Below, piece by piece: positions 25,411 to 33,580 of a stretch of DNA of 64,000 nt. The stretch spans positions 3,534,001 to 3,598,000 of the forward strand of contig NZ_CP108938.1 in the NCBI RefSeq assembly GCF_036347135.1. Direction: 5' to 3'. The first letter of the stretch is position 1, and every line of letters starts with the position of its first letter. The DNA is from Streptomyces sp. NBC_00775 (lineage in GTDB: Bacteria > Actinomycetota > Actinomycetes > Streptomycetales > Streptomycetaceae). The position numbers were made by a program, and so were the translations under genes. The notes under the pieces are model-generated. The model was given only the letters and a program-made list of their open reading frames with translations, did no database searches and was not told where the DNA came from.

Positions 25411-26817
25411 TCACCGCCAGCGGCCGATCTCGACGTTCTCCAGGATGCCGAGGGCGTCCGGCACGAGCACCGCGGCCGAGTAGTACGCCGTCACCAGGTA
25501 GGAGATGATCGCCTGTTCGTTGATGCCCATGAAGCGCACCGACAGGCTCGGCTCGATCTCGTCCGGGATGCCCGCCTGCTGGAGCCCGATCACGCCCTGC
25601 TCGGCCTCGCCGGTACGCATGGCGATGATCGAGGTCGTACGGGTGTCGCTGACCGGGATCTTGTTGCACGGGTAGATCGGGACTCCGCGCCAGGTCGGGA
25701 TGCGGTTGCCCGCGATCTCGACGCTCTCGGGGACGAGTCCGCGCTTGTTGCACTCGCGGCCGAACGCGGAGATCGCGCGCGGGTGGGCGAGGAACAGCTT
25801 GGTGCCGCGCCTGCGGCTGAGCAGTTCGTCGAGGTCGTCGGGGCTGGGCACACCGTCGTGCGGCTGGAGCCGCTGGTCGTACTCGCAGTTGTTGAGCAGT
25901 CCGAACTCCCGGTTGTTGATGAGCTCGTGCTCCTGGCGCTCCTTCAACGCCTCGACGGTGAGCCGCAACTGCTGCTCGGTCTGGTTCATGGGCTGGTTGT
26001 AAAGGTCGGCCACGCGCGTGTGCAGGCGCAGTACGGTCTGGGCGATGCTCAGTTCGTACTCGCGCGGCGCGGCGTCGTAGTCGACGAAGGTGCCGGGGAT
26101 GTCCGGCTCTCCGGTGTGGCCGGCCGCGAGGTCGATCTCCTTCTCGCCGTACTTGTTGGCGCGCTGCTCCGGGATCGCCCGCAGCGCCGTGAGGTGGTCG
26201 CGCAGGGACTCGGCACGCTCCGCGACCTGCTCAAGGTCGTTGCGGGGCAGCGTCAGCACGGTGCACGCGGTGACCGCGCGGGCCGTGTACTCCCAGATGG
26301 CTTCTGGGTCGATGAGCGCCTGCTCCCCGAAGTACGCGCCGTCGGCGAGGGTGCCGAGCACCGCGTCGTCCCCGTAGGGACCCGTGCCGATCTTCTCGAC
26401 CTTGCCGTGTGCGAGCAGGAACACCTCGTCGGCCTGGCTGCCGAACGAGGCGAGCACGTCCCCCGGTGCGAACTCCCGCTGCTGGCAGCGCTGGGCGAGT
26501 TCGCCGAGCACCTCCTGATCCTCGTACGACCGCAGTACGGACAGCTCGCCGAGCTCCGCGGGGATGACCTGGACGCGGTCCCCGGTCTTCACGAACGTCA
26601 CGCGGCCGTCGCCCACGGAGTAACTGAGCCGCCGGTTCACGCGGTACGTGCCACCCTGCACGTTCACCCACGGAAGCATGCGCAGCAGCCAGCGGGAGCT
26701 GATCTCCTGCATCTGGGGTGCGGACTTGGTGGTGGTGGCCAGGTTCCGCGCGGCGGATGTGCCGAGACTCTGCTGCGGCCTGCCGTGCTCCGCGCGGACC
26801 TCTTCGCCTACCGACAT
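25411..26817 (-). CDS. Family 2B encapsulin nanocompartment shell protein
   Basis: Protein of 468 residues that should self-assemble into a virus-like protein shell. An HK97-type capsid fold is split by an inserted cyclic-nucleotide-binding-like domain (about residues 95-205), whose core reads [20 protein letters not shown] and [20 protein letters not shown]. The shell part resumes with [23 protein letters not shown] and ends with [20 protein letters not shown] and [14 protein letters not shown]. The insert is the hallmark of subfamily 2B. The N-terminal 40 residues look flexible. Calls to Crp/Fnr regulators would be wrong: no DNA-binding HTH is present. It is the first gene of the shell-cargo pair. 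Confidence 0.93.
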   Translation of the reverse strand: MSVGEEVRAEHGRPQQSLGTSAARNLATTTKSAPQMQEISSRWLLRMLPWVNVQGGTYRVNRRLSYSVGDGRVTFVKTGDRVQVIPAELGELSVLRSYEDQEVLGELAQRCQQREFAPGDVLASFGSQADEVFLLAHGKVEKIGTGPYGDDAVLGTLADGAYFGEQALIDPEAIWEYTARAVTACTVLTLPRNDLEQVAERAESLRDHLTALRAIPEQRANKYGEKEIDLAAGHTGEPDIPGTFVDYDAAPREYELSIAQTVLRLHTRVADLYNQPMNQTEQQLRLTVEALKERQEHELINNREFGLLNNCEYDQRLQPHDGVPSPDDLDELLSRRRGTKLFLAHPRAISAFGRECNKRGLVPESVEIAGNRIPTWRGVPIYPCNKIPVSDTRTTSIIAMRTGEAEQGVIGLQQAGIPDEIEPSLSVRFMGINEQAIISYLVTAYYSAAVLVPDALGILENVEIGRWR

Positions 26818-27081
26818 GAAAATTGCCCTCCCAGTCGTGCACTGATTCGCGGGATCAGCCTTCCATCACGGAGCGTGCCGGTGCTATTACACGAATGAGG
26901 GGGAATGGATCAACTGGGAGTGGGCAGAGGACGACGTTCTGTCGACCTGCCGAACGTCCGTGCCATGGCCGACCGACCCGTCGAACGACGCGGGCGGGAA
27001 CTCCAAGATCGGGCCATCCGTTTGATCCCACGACGGACAACGACAGCGGACAGCGACTACGGACAACGACAGGAGACGGCA

Positions 27082-27315
27082 ATGGCAGGCTTCCTGGACC
27101 GGGCCAAAGAGCAGGCGCAGCGCGGCCTCACGCAGGGCAAGCAGAAGATCGACGAGGTGCAGGCGCAGCGCGCCGGCGGCGACCTCCTCAAGAAGCTGGG
27201 CGCCGCGTACTACGCGGAGCGGCGGGGCACCGGCTCCCCCGAGGCGACGCAACAGGCCCTGCAGGCCTTGGAGAGCCACATAGCGACGCACGGGGACACG
27301 TTCCTCCACTCCTGA
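27082..27315 (+). CDS. Small conserved hypothetical protein
   Basis: Protein of 77 residues, MAGFLDRAKEQAQRGLTQGK at its start, predicted entirely helical and charged, with an EVQAQRAGGDLLKKLGAAYY helix and a final ALESHIATHGDTFLHS. AGGAGA lies about 7 bases before the ATG. I recall similar proteins in many streptomycetes but no function. The opening resembles amphipathic-helix proteins; membrane association is speculative. It is divergent from the encapsulin gene, with about 260 bases between them. Confidence 0.75.
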   Translation: MAGFLDRAKEQAQRGLTQGKQKIDEVQAQRAGGDLLKKLGAAYYAERRGTGSPEATQQALQALESHIATHGDTFLHS

Positions 27316-27450
27316 CCGCTTCCTCCCTTCCTGTCCGGATCGGCTCGCACGCTGTGCGAACGAGTAGGCCCGGGCGCCCGGTTGCGGGTACAAGCTGCGG
27401 TACGAGACGGCCACGAGAGGTGGCCGGCGCGCAGCGCGAAGGAGGCGGTC

Positions 27451-28041
27451 ATGGCCCCACCCATGTCCGCGGGCGTTTTCCTGGACCGGCTCAGGGAGGC
27501 AGGCGTCACCGTCGTCGAGGTCGGCGACTGGGAGCATCACAACCGCAATCACAAGGGCCCCTGGGGTCCGGTGTACGGCGTGATGATCCACCACACGGCG
27601 ACCTCGGGCAGTGAGCGCACCGTCGAGTTCTGCCGCGAGGGCTACACGGAGCTGCCCGGACCGCTGTGCCACGGCGTCATCACCAAGGACGGCGTCCTCC
27701 ACATCGTCGGCTACGGCCGGGCCAACCACGCGGGCCTGGGCGACGACGACGTCCTGCGCGCGGTGATCGCGGAGAAGGCGCTCCCGCACGACAACGAGGC
27801 GAACACCGACGGCAACCGCCACTTCTACGGCTTCGAGTGCGAGAACCTCGGCGATGGCGAGGACCCCTGGCCCGAGGCACAGCTGGAGACCATCGAGAAG
27901 GTCTCCGCGGCGATCTGCCGCCATCACGGCTGGACGGAACGCTCGGTCATCGGCCACCTCGAATGGCAGCCTGGAAAGGTGGACCCGAGAGGATTCACGA
28001 TGCACTCCCTGCGGGAGCGCGTCCGCGACCGTCTGAAGTGA
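27451..28041 (+). CDS. N-acetylmuramoyl-L-alanine amidase (Amidase_2/PGRP fold)
   Basis: Protein of 196 residues. The zinc-amidase core is visible: VYGVMIHHTATSGSE supplies the first His ligand, CHGVITKDGVLHIVGYGRANHAG the central strands, NRHFYGFECENLGDGED the family helix, and VIGHLEWQPGKVDPRGF the last His and catalytic region. No signal peptide is seen, so either it acts on recycled muropeptides in the cytoplasm or it leaves by another route such as lysis. GGAGG sits 8 bases before the ATG at 27451. It resembles the N-terminal amidase module of phage and streptomycete endolysins, without a cell-wall-binding domain. Confidence 0.9.
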   Translation: MAPPMSAGVFLDRLREAGVTVVEVGDWEHHNRNHKGPWGPVYGVMIHHTATSGSERTVEFCREGYTELPGPLCHGVITKDGVLHIVGYGRANHAGLGDDDVLRAVIAEKALPHDNEANTDGNRHFYGFECENLGDGEDPWPEAQLETIEKVSAAICRHHGWTERSVIGHLEWQPGKVDPRGFTMHSLRERVRDRLK

Positions 28042-28047
28042 CGAGAG

Positions 28048-28115
28048 CGGGCATCCGTAGCGTGCTCCTGTAGCGGGCATCCGTAGCGTGCCCCTGGGCC
28101 GGGCATCCGGCGCGC
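28048..28115 (+). repeat. Three-unit tandem repeat, 26-base period
   Basis: The unit starts CGGGCATCCGTAGCGTGC and repeats at 28048, 28074 and 28100; the third unit is degenerate. It fills most of the 101-base gap between the amidase and the PLP enzyme gene and contains no recognisable stem-loop. Confidence 0.8.
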
Positions 28116-28142
28116 ACCCGTAAGCACCCACCCCCCGGACGA

Positions 28143-29087
28143 ATGTCCGACAATGATGGGGTGACCAGCCCCGACGTCCCCGACGTCCCCGAAGCGCTCG
28201 GCCCGGTCGGCCTGCGGCCGCGACTTCCGTCGCCGCTGCGGGAGGCCGCGGACGAGCGCTTCGCGCGCCACGGCGTCCGGCTGCTGCTCAAGCGGGACGA
28301 TCTGATCCACCCGGAGCTGGTCGGCAACAAGTGGCGGAAGCTCACCCCGAACCTGGAGGCGGCGGCGGGCCGCACGGTGGTCACCTTCGGCGGGGCGTAC
28401 TCGAACCATCTGCGCGCCACGGCCGCCGCGGGCCGCCTCCTCGGCCTGTCCACCCTCGGTGTGATCCGCGGCCAGGAGCTGGCCGAGCGCCCCCTCAACC
28501 CCTCGCTCGCCCGCTGCGCCGCGGACGGCATGCGACTGCACTTCGTCGACAGATCGACGTACCGCCGCAAAGCGGAACCGGGGACGCTGGCCGGGATCCT
28601 GCGTGCGGTGGGCGCCGAGGACGCGTACGTCGTGCCCGAGGGCGGCAGCAACTCTCTCGCCGTACGCGGCTGTCAGGGGCTCGGCGCGGAGCTGCGCGGC
28701 CACGCCGGCATCGTCGCCCTCGCCTGCGGCACCGGCGGCACCCTCGCGGGTCTGGCCGCCGGACTCGCCCCCGACCAGCGCGCCCTCGGCATTCCGGTTC
28801 TCAAGGGCGGCTTCCTGAGCGCCGACATACAGGCCCTCCAGCAGGCCGCCTTCGGTGCCCGTCGCGGCATCTGGTCCCTCGACGACCGCTTCCACTTCGG
28901 CGGCTACGCCCGCACCACCCCCGAACTCGAAGCCTTCGCCGAGGACTTCGAGCACCGCCACGGGCTGCCCGTAGAACGTCTCTATGTCGCCAAGATGCTG
29001 TACGGACTTGTCGCCCTCGCGGAGGAGGGCGCGTTCCCGCGCGGGACGACGGTGGCGGCGGTGATCACGGGAGCACCGCTCTCCTGA
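28143..29087 (+). CDS. ACC deaminase / D-cysteine desulfhydrase family PLP enzyme
   Basis: Protein of 314 residues of the fold type II PLP family. RLLLKRDDLIHPELVGNKWRK holds the PLP lysine (K in GNKWRK), VVTFGGAYSNHLRATAAA the phosphate-handling SNH motif, VPEGGSNSLAVRGCQGLG a typical D-cysteine desulfhydrase stretch, and ALACGTGGTLAGLAAGL the glycine-rich phosphate loop. Family reactions are deamination of 1-aminocyclopropane-1-carboxylate or desulfhydration of D-cysteine. Distinguishing residues for true ACC deaminase were not confirmed, so D-cysteine or another small amino acid is as likely. The gene is followed convergently by the Na+/H+ antiporter. Confidence 0.87.
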   Translation: MSDNDGVTSPDVPDVPEALGPVGLRPRLPSPLREAADERFARHGVRLLLKRDDLIHPELVGNKWRKLTPNLEAAAGRTVVTFGGAYSNHLRATAAAGRLLGLSTLGVIRGQELAERPLNPSLARCAADGMRLHFVDRSTYRRKAEPGTLAGILRAVGAEDAYVVPEGGSNSLAVRGCQGLGAELRGHAGIVALACGTGGTLAGLAAGLAPDQRALGIPVLKGGFLSADIQALQQAAFGARRGIWSLDDRFHFGGYARTTPELEAFAEDFEHRHGLPVERLYVAKMLYGLVALAEEGAFPRGTTVAAVITGAPLS

Positions 29088-29111
29088 AGGGACGCTCTCC
29101 CCGAGCGGCTC

Positions 29112-30707
29112 TCAGGCCGCCTCCCGATATGCCGCCGCCTCCTCCAGGTCCAGTCGGCGCAGCAGCGTACGCAGCATCTCGTCGTCGATGTAGCGGTGGT
29201 CCCGGAGCTTGACGAAGACCTCGCGCTCGGCGCCGATCATCTCGCGGGAGAGCCGCCGGTAGGTGTCGTCGGCGGTCTCGCCGGTCACCGGGTTGACGGC
29301 GCCGAGGCGCTCCCAGACGGCGTTGCGGCGCCGCTCCAGGACCGAGCGCAGGCGCTCGGCGAGGGGCGGGGGCAGGGCGTTGCGCTCGTCGGTGAGGAGT
29401 TCGTCGAGGCGTTCTTCGGCGACCCTGGAGGCCTGCGCCTGGGCGTTGGCCTCGGCGAGCGTCTCGGCCTGCTGATCGCGCCCCGGCAGCTTCAGCAGAT
29501 GGATCAGCGGGGGCAGCGTCAGCCCCTGCACGACCAGGGTCCCGATGACCGTCGTGAAGGTCAGGAAGAGGATCAGATTGCGATCGGGAAAGTCCCCGCC
29601 GCCGTGCACGGTGAGCGGGATGGAGAAGGCGATGGCGAGCGAGACCACACCGCGCATGCCGGCCCAGCTGATGATGAACGGCCCCTTCCAGGTGGGGTCG
29701 GGCTCGCGCTCCCGGATCCGTGCCGACAGCAGACGCGGCAGAAACGTCGCCGGGTACACCCACACGAACCTGGCCGCGACCACGACGAGGAAGAGGGCCA
29801 CCGCGTACCAGGCGGCACGACCGCCCGAGTACTCCCCAAGCCCCTTGAGAACGACCGGCAGTTGCAGTCCGATCAGTGCGAACACCGCCGACTCCAGGAC
29901 GAAGGCGACCATCTTCCACACCGCCTCCTCCTGGAGCCGGGTCGCGAAGTCCACCTCCCAGGCACGGTGTCCGAGGTAGAGCGCGACGACCACCACCGCG
30001 AGCACCCCGGAGGCGTGCAGCTGCTCGGCGATCCCGTACGCGACAAAGGGGATCAGCAGGGAGAGGGTGTTCTGGAGAAGCGCCTCCTTCATGTGGGTGC
30101 GCAGCCAGTGGATGGGGATCATCAGGACGAGTCCGACGAGCACACCGCCGACCGCCGCGAGCAGGAACTCGCGGATGCCGCCCGCCCAGGTCGCGCCCTC
30201 GCCGACCGCCGCGGCGAGCGCCACCTTGTAGGCGGTGATCGCGGTCGCGTCGTTCACCAGGGACTCGCCCTGAAGGATCGTGGTGACCCGCGAGGGCAGC
30301 CCCACCCGGCGCGCCACCGCCGTCGCCGCGACCGCGTCCGGCGGCGCCACCACCGCGCCCAGGACCAGCGCGGCGGGCAGCGGCAGGCCCGGCACGATCA
30401 GATACGCGGCCCAGCCGACCACGAGGGTCGCGAAGAGGACGTACCCGACCGACAACAGCGCGACGGGCCGCAGTTGCGCCCGCAGATCGAGGTACGAGCT
30501 GTCGGTGGCCGCCGTGTACAGCAGCGGGGGCAGCACCAGCGGGAGCACGACCTCGGGGTCGAGTTCGTACGCGGGCACCCCGGGGACGTACGAGATCAGC
30601 AGGCCCGCGGCGACGAGCAGCAGTGGTGCGGGGACCGGGGTGCGGCGGGCGGCCCCGGCGACCGCCGCGCTCCCCGCGACCAGCAACAGCAGTGGCAAAA
30701 CGTGCAT
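29112..30707 (-). CDS. CPA1-type Na+/H+ antiporter
   Basis: Protein of 531 residues with about 12 membrane spans followed by a cytoplasmic tail of about 120 residues. The core antiport motif is VLGAVVAPPDAVAATAVARR, with the GESLVNDATAITAYKVAL segment carrying the ND ion-site pair, and FIISWAGMRGVVSLAIAFSIP being the conserved arginine region. The tail (QASRVAEERLDELLTDERNAL onward) is helical and probably regulatory. It moves Na+ or K+ out in exchange for protons. The ATG at 30707 was chosen. The UBP-type zinc finger gene is divergent, 61 bases away, a pairing seen repeatedly. Confidence 0.92.
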   Translation of the reverse strand: MHVLPLLLLVAGSAAVAGAARRTPVPAPLLLVAAGLLISYVPGVPAYELDPEVVLPLVLPPLLYTAATDSSYLDLRAQLRPVALLSVGYVLFATLVVGWAAYLIVPGLPLPAALVLGAVVAPPDAVAATAVARRVGLPSRVTTILQGESLVNDATAITAYKVALAAAVGEGATWAGGIREFLLAAVGGVLVGLVLMIPIHWLRTHMKEALLQNTLSLLIPFVAYGIAEQLHASGVLAVVVVALYLGHRAWEVDFATRLQEEAVWKMVAFVLESAVFALIGLQLPVVLKGLGEYSGGRAAWYAVALFLVVVAARFVWVYPATFLPRLLSARIREREPDPTWKGPFIISWAGMRGVVSLAIAFSIPLTVHGGGDFPDRNLILFLTFTTVIGTLVVQGLTLPPLIHLLKLPGRDQQAETLAEANAQAQASRVAEERLDELLTDERNALPPPLAERLRSVLERRRNAVWERLGAVNPVTGETADDTYRRLSREMIGAEREVFVKLRDHRYIDDEMLRTLLRRLDLEEAAAYREAA

Positions 30708-30768
30708 CGTCTTCCGCCCGCCCTCGTTTTCGCGCGGCTTCCCGCACACCCGACGTAACCTGGCAATC

Positions 30769-31029
30769 ATGAAACAGTGCACGCACGCCGACGCGCTGCC
30801 GCACCCCGAACCCGAGCCCCTGAGCGAGACCTGCCTGGAGTGCCAGGCGGCCGGCACGCACCCGGTGCAGCTTCGCCTGTGTCTGGAGTGCGGGCACCTG
30901 GGTTGCTGCGACTCCTCTCCGCTGCGGCACGCGACGGAGCACTTCAAGGACACCGGACACCCGGTCATGCGCACCTTCGAGCCCGGGGAGAGCTGGCGCT
31001 GGTGCTTCGTCGACCACGTACTCGTATGA
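30769..31029 (+). CDS. UBP-type zinc finger protein
   Basis: Protein of 86 residues filled by one ubiquitin-protease-type zinc finger: CLECQAAGTHPVQLRLCLEC, then GHLGCCDSSPLRHATEHFKD, then HPVMRTFEPGESWRWCFVDH. All Cys and His ligand positions are present. In eukaryotes the fold binds the ubiquitin C-terminal Gly-Gly; bacteria lack ubiquitin, so another C-terminal tail is the likely ligand. Its divergent pairing with the antiporter suggests it senses or regulates the transporter (inference). Confidence 0.92.
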   Translation: MKQCTHADALPHPEPEPLSETCLECQAAGTHPVQLRLCLECGHLGCCDSSPLRHATEHFKDTGHPVMRTFEPGESWRWCFVDHVLV

Positions 31030-31367
31030 CGCGGGTACGCGTATGACGCGTCGACGGCATACGGCGACGGCATACTGAAGAGGACCCGTGGATCACGTAC
31101 GCGTGCGACCCTCGATCCGGACGGTTCGACCGTCTGACGCCTGGGTACGTCAACCCGGCGCGCGCTCTTCCTATTTGGGCCCGCAGACCCCTAGCCACTG
31201 TCCGTACTCATAGGCTTACTATGAGTGACAGCAAGGGGCGGGGTCCCCGGGACAGGAAACCTGAGAGCGCGGTAGCGTCACCGCTGAACCACGTATCGCG
31301 TTACCCCGGGGGGCGACCCTCGGCCCCGTAAGAGCTCGAAAGAGCTTGTACCACCATGGAGGTGAGG
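31030..31367 (+). promoter_or_regulatory. Promoter region of prsH-sigH
   Basis: A 338-base gap with no gene. Dyads seen are GACGGT-TCG-ACCGTC (31120-31134) and ACTCATA-N7-TATGAGT (31208-31228); an AGTGA sequence adjoins the second. CGTATGACGCG is duplicated at 31023-31033 and 31040-31050. In S. coelicolor several promoters and the developmental repressor BldD act upstream of sigH; the second dyad is a candidate site, but the match to the published BldD consensus is weak. Confidence 0.4.
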
Positions 31368-31781
31368 GTGTCCCAGATCGCAGGCGAGCCCGCGACGAAG
31401 GACTTCGTGGAAGTCCGGCTGCCGGCCGCGGGTGCCTACCTGTCGGTGCTGCGCACGGCCACGGCCGGGCTTGCGGCCCGTTTGGACTTCACCCTCGACG
31501 AGATCGAGGACCTGCGCATCGCGGTCGACGAGGCCTGCGCGATCCTGCTGCAACAGGCCGTCCCCGGCTCGGTGCTCAGCTGTGTCTTCCGGCTCATCGA
31601 CGACTCACTGGAGGTCACGGTCTCGGCCCCGACCACGGACGGTCACGCCCCCGCCAGGGACACCTTCGCGTGGACCGTCCTCTCTGCCCTCGCCGGCAAG
31701 GTCGACTCGACCGTCGCCGAGGACAAGACCGTATACATCAGCCTCTACAAACAGCGCGGCGCGGGACCCGGGCCGGCGTGA
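31368..31781 (+). CDS. prsH: Anti-sigma factor PrsH (UshX), RsbW-like kinase fold
   Basis: Protein of 137 residues binding and inactivating SigH. The GHKL ATPase fold shows the N-box as TLDEIEDLRIAVDEACAILL, and VSAPTTDG and AWTVLSALAGKVDSTV mark the lid and G-box regions, which are abbreviated relative to true kinases. The GTG at 31368 was preferred to the in-frame ATG at 31356 because GGAGG occupies 31358-31362, right for the GTG and inside the longer reading. The stop overlaps the sigH GTG (GTGA). From memory this is SCO5244. Confidence 0.9.
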   Translation: MSQIAGEPATKDFVEVRLPAAGAYLSVLRTATAGLAARLDFTLDEIEDLRIAVDEACAILLQQAVPGSVLSCVFRLIDDSLEVTVSAPTTDGHAPARDTFAWTVLSALAGKVDSTVAEDKTVYISLYKQRGAGPGPA

Positions 31782-32929
31782 GGAACGGGGACGGGCCGGT
31801 GCGGGACGAAGAGCGCGGCACACGGGAGCTTCCCGCCGAGCGCGTCGACGGCCTCGGCGGGCCGCGGCGCACGGCGGACGGCGTCGACGGCATCCCCGAG
31901 CAGGCCCGGCCGCACCCGGAGGACAGCACATCCTCGGCGGCCGCCGAAGCGTCTTCAGAGGCAGCGCCGGTCGACGAGGACGAACGGGAGAAGCTCTCCG
32001 GCCAGAGCGACGGGCAACGGGATCCGGAGGGTGCCGCGCTGAGCACGTCCTCGGAAGGGCGGCGGCTGGTGACGGGCGGGACTATGAGCGAGCACGAGCG
32101 ACACGACAAGCCAGGGGCGCAGAGCGTGCAGGGCGCGCAGCACGGGCCGAGCGCCCAGCACATCCAGCACGACCCCCAGGACCGCAGCGGGGCGCGGGCG
32201 ATGTTCATCGAGCTGCGCAAGCTGAAGGAGGGCAGCGCCGAGTACGCGGAGCTGCGCAACCAGCTGGTCCGCATGCACCTCCCGCTCGTCGAGCACCTCG
32301 CGCGCCGCTTCCGCAACCGCGGCGAGCCGCTGGACGACCTCACCCAGGTCGCCACCATCGGCCTGATCAAGTCGGTCGACCGCTTCGATCCGGAGCGCGG
32401 CGTCGAGTTCTCGACGTACGCGACCCCGACCGTCGTCGGCGAGATCAAGCGGCACTTCCGGGACAAGGGCTGGGCGGTGCGGGTACCGCGCCGTCTTCAG
32501 GAGCTGCGGCTGGCGCTCACCACGGCGACCGCGGAGCTCTCGCAGCTGCACGGCCGCTCCCCGACCGTCCATGAGCTGGCCGAGAAGCTGGGGATCTCGG
32601 AGGAGGAGGTCCTGGAGGGTCTGGAGTCCGCCAACGCGTACTCCACGCTGTCCCTGGACGTCCCCGACACGGACGACGAGTCCCCGGCCGTCGCGGACAC
32701 CCTCGGCGCCGAGGACGAGGCCCTGGAGGGCGTCGAGTACCGCGAGTCCCTCAAGCCGCTCCTGGAGGATCTGCCGCCGCGAGAGAAGCGGATCCTGCTA
32801 CTCCGCTTCTTCGGCAACATGACGCAGTCGCAGATCGCGCAGGAGGTCGGCATCTCACAGATGCATGTGTCGCGCCTGCTGGCACGCACACTGGCCCAGC
32901 TGCGGGAGAAGCTGCTCGTGGAGGAGTGA
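31778..32929 (+). CDS. sigH: Stress-response sigma factor SigH (SigB/SigF type)
   Basis: Protein of 383 residues if initiated at the GTG overlapping prsH. An N-terminal low-complexity acidic extension of about 135 residues precedes the sigma factor. The downstream ATG at 32084 would give a 281-residue form; S. coelicolor makes several SigH isoforms by alternative initiation and cleavage. The sigma core: RMHLPLVEHLARRFRNRGEP and LTQVATIGLIKSVDRFDPER (region 2), HELAEKLGISEEEVLEGLES (region 3), and region 4 ending QIAQEVGISQMHVSRLLART. It directs osmotic and developmental stress genes. A short leftward gene lies convergently 16 bases beyond. Confidence 0.95.
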   Translation: MRNGDGPVRDEERGTRELPAERVDGLGGPRRTADGVDGIPEQARPHPEDSTSSAAAEASSEAAPVDEDEREKLSGQSDGQRDPEGAALSTSSEGRRLVTGGTMSEHERHDKPGAQSVQGAQHGPSAQHIQHDPQDRSGARAMFIELRKLKEGSAEYAELRNQLVRMHLPLVEHLARRFRNRGEPLDDLTQVATIGLIKSVDRFDPERGVEFSTYATPTVVGEIKRHFRDKGWAVRVPRRLQELRLALTTATAELSQLHGRSPTVHELAEKLGISEEEVLEGLESANAYSTLSLDVPDTDDESPAVADTLGAEDEALEGVEYRESLKPLLEDLPPREKRILLLRFFGNMTQSQIAQEVGISQMHVSRLLARTLAQLREKLLVEE

Positions 32930-32945
32930 GACCGGTGACTCTCGG

Positions 32946-33398
32946 TTACTTCTGATCCTGTACATCGCCGCCGGGCCCTCGGATTCCGAGGGCCCGCGTC
33001 GTTGCCGGGTTCACGAGCAGCACCAGGGCCGCGACCGCGACGACCGCCAGGACGATGCCGGCGGGGATCGCGATGCTGTCGGCCTGGAGCAGGTTGTAGG
33101 CCACCGGCAGCGCCATGATCTGGGTGATGACAGCCGGGCCCCGGCTCCAGCCGCGGCGCAGCAGCAGGCCGCGCGCGGCCAGCAGCGGCAGCAGGGCGAG
33201 CACGATCAGCGTGACACCGCCCGTGACGGCCTGCCGGCGGTCGTCGGGGTCACCCGTGAGGCCGAGGACGAGGATGTAGACGCCGCCGGCGACGAGCGCG
33301 AGCCCCTCCAGCGCGGCCAGCGCCGCCGCGGCGGTCAGCCGCCCGGGGCGGGGTTCTGCGGCGGGGGCGTCGGGGGTGGGATTCTGCTCAGGGCTCAC
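32946..33398 (-). CDS. Small integral membrane protein
   Basis: Protein of 150 residues with a GTG start. A Pro-rich N-terminus of about 20 residues is followed by four hydrophobic spans, among them AAAALAALEGLALVAGGVYI, AVTGGVTLIVLALLPLLAAR and IAIPAGIVLAVVAVAALVLLV. A short positively charged C-terminus ends GIRGPGGDVQDQK. No transporter or enzyme signature is recognised. It is convergent with sigH. The conserved core is typical of streptomycete membrane proteins of unknown function. Confidence 0.8.
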   Translation of the reverse strand: MSPEQNPTPDAPAAEPRPGRLTAAAALAALEGLALVAGGVYILVLGLTGDPDDRRQAVTGGVTLIVLALLPLLAARGLLLRRGWSRGPAVITQIMALPVAYNLLQADSIAIPAGIVLAVVAVAALVLLVNPATTRALGIRGPGGDVQDQK

Positions 33399-33580
33399 CC
33401 CTGAAGAGTAGCCGTCGGCCCCCGGCGGCCGATGGGCCCGGGGGCCGCCTTCCGGGCGGGGCGGGCGCCGGGGCACGTTCCGGAGCGGGCCGCTCCACGT
33501 GCGCAGCGTCACGCCCGAGCTCTTACCTGATCCCTACCTCGGCCTGGGATCAGTACCACCCAGTAGGTACGCTGCATCTC

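Noticed and set aside
26231..26842. Crp/Fnr regulator interpretation of the cNMP-binding gene
   Set aside because: No helix-turn-helix follows the nucleotide-binding domain; the flanking sequence fits an encapsulin shell.
28048..28115. CRISPR-like array
   Set aside because: Units are directly adjacent with no distinct spacers, only three copies, and no cas genes nearby.
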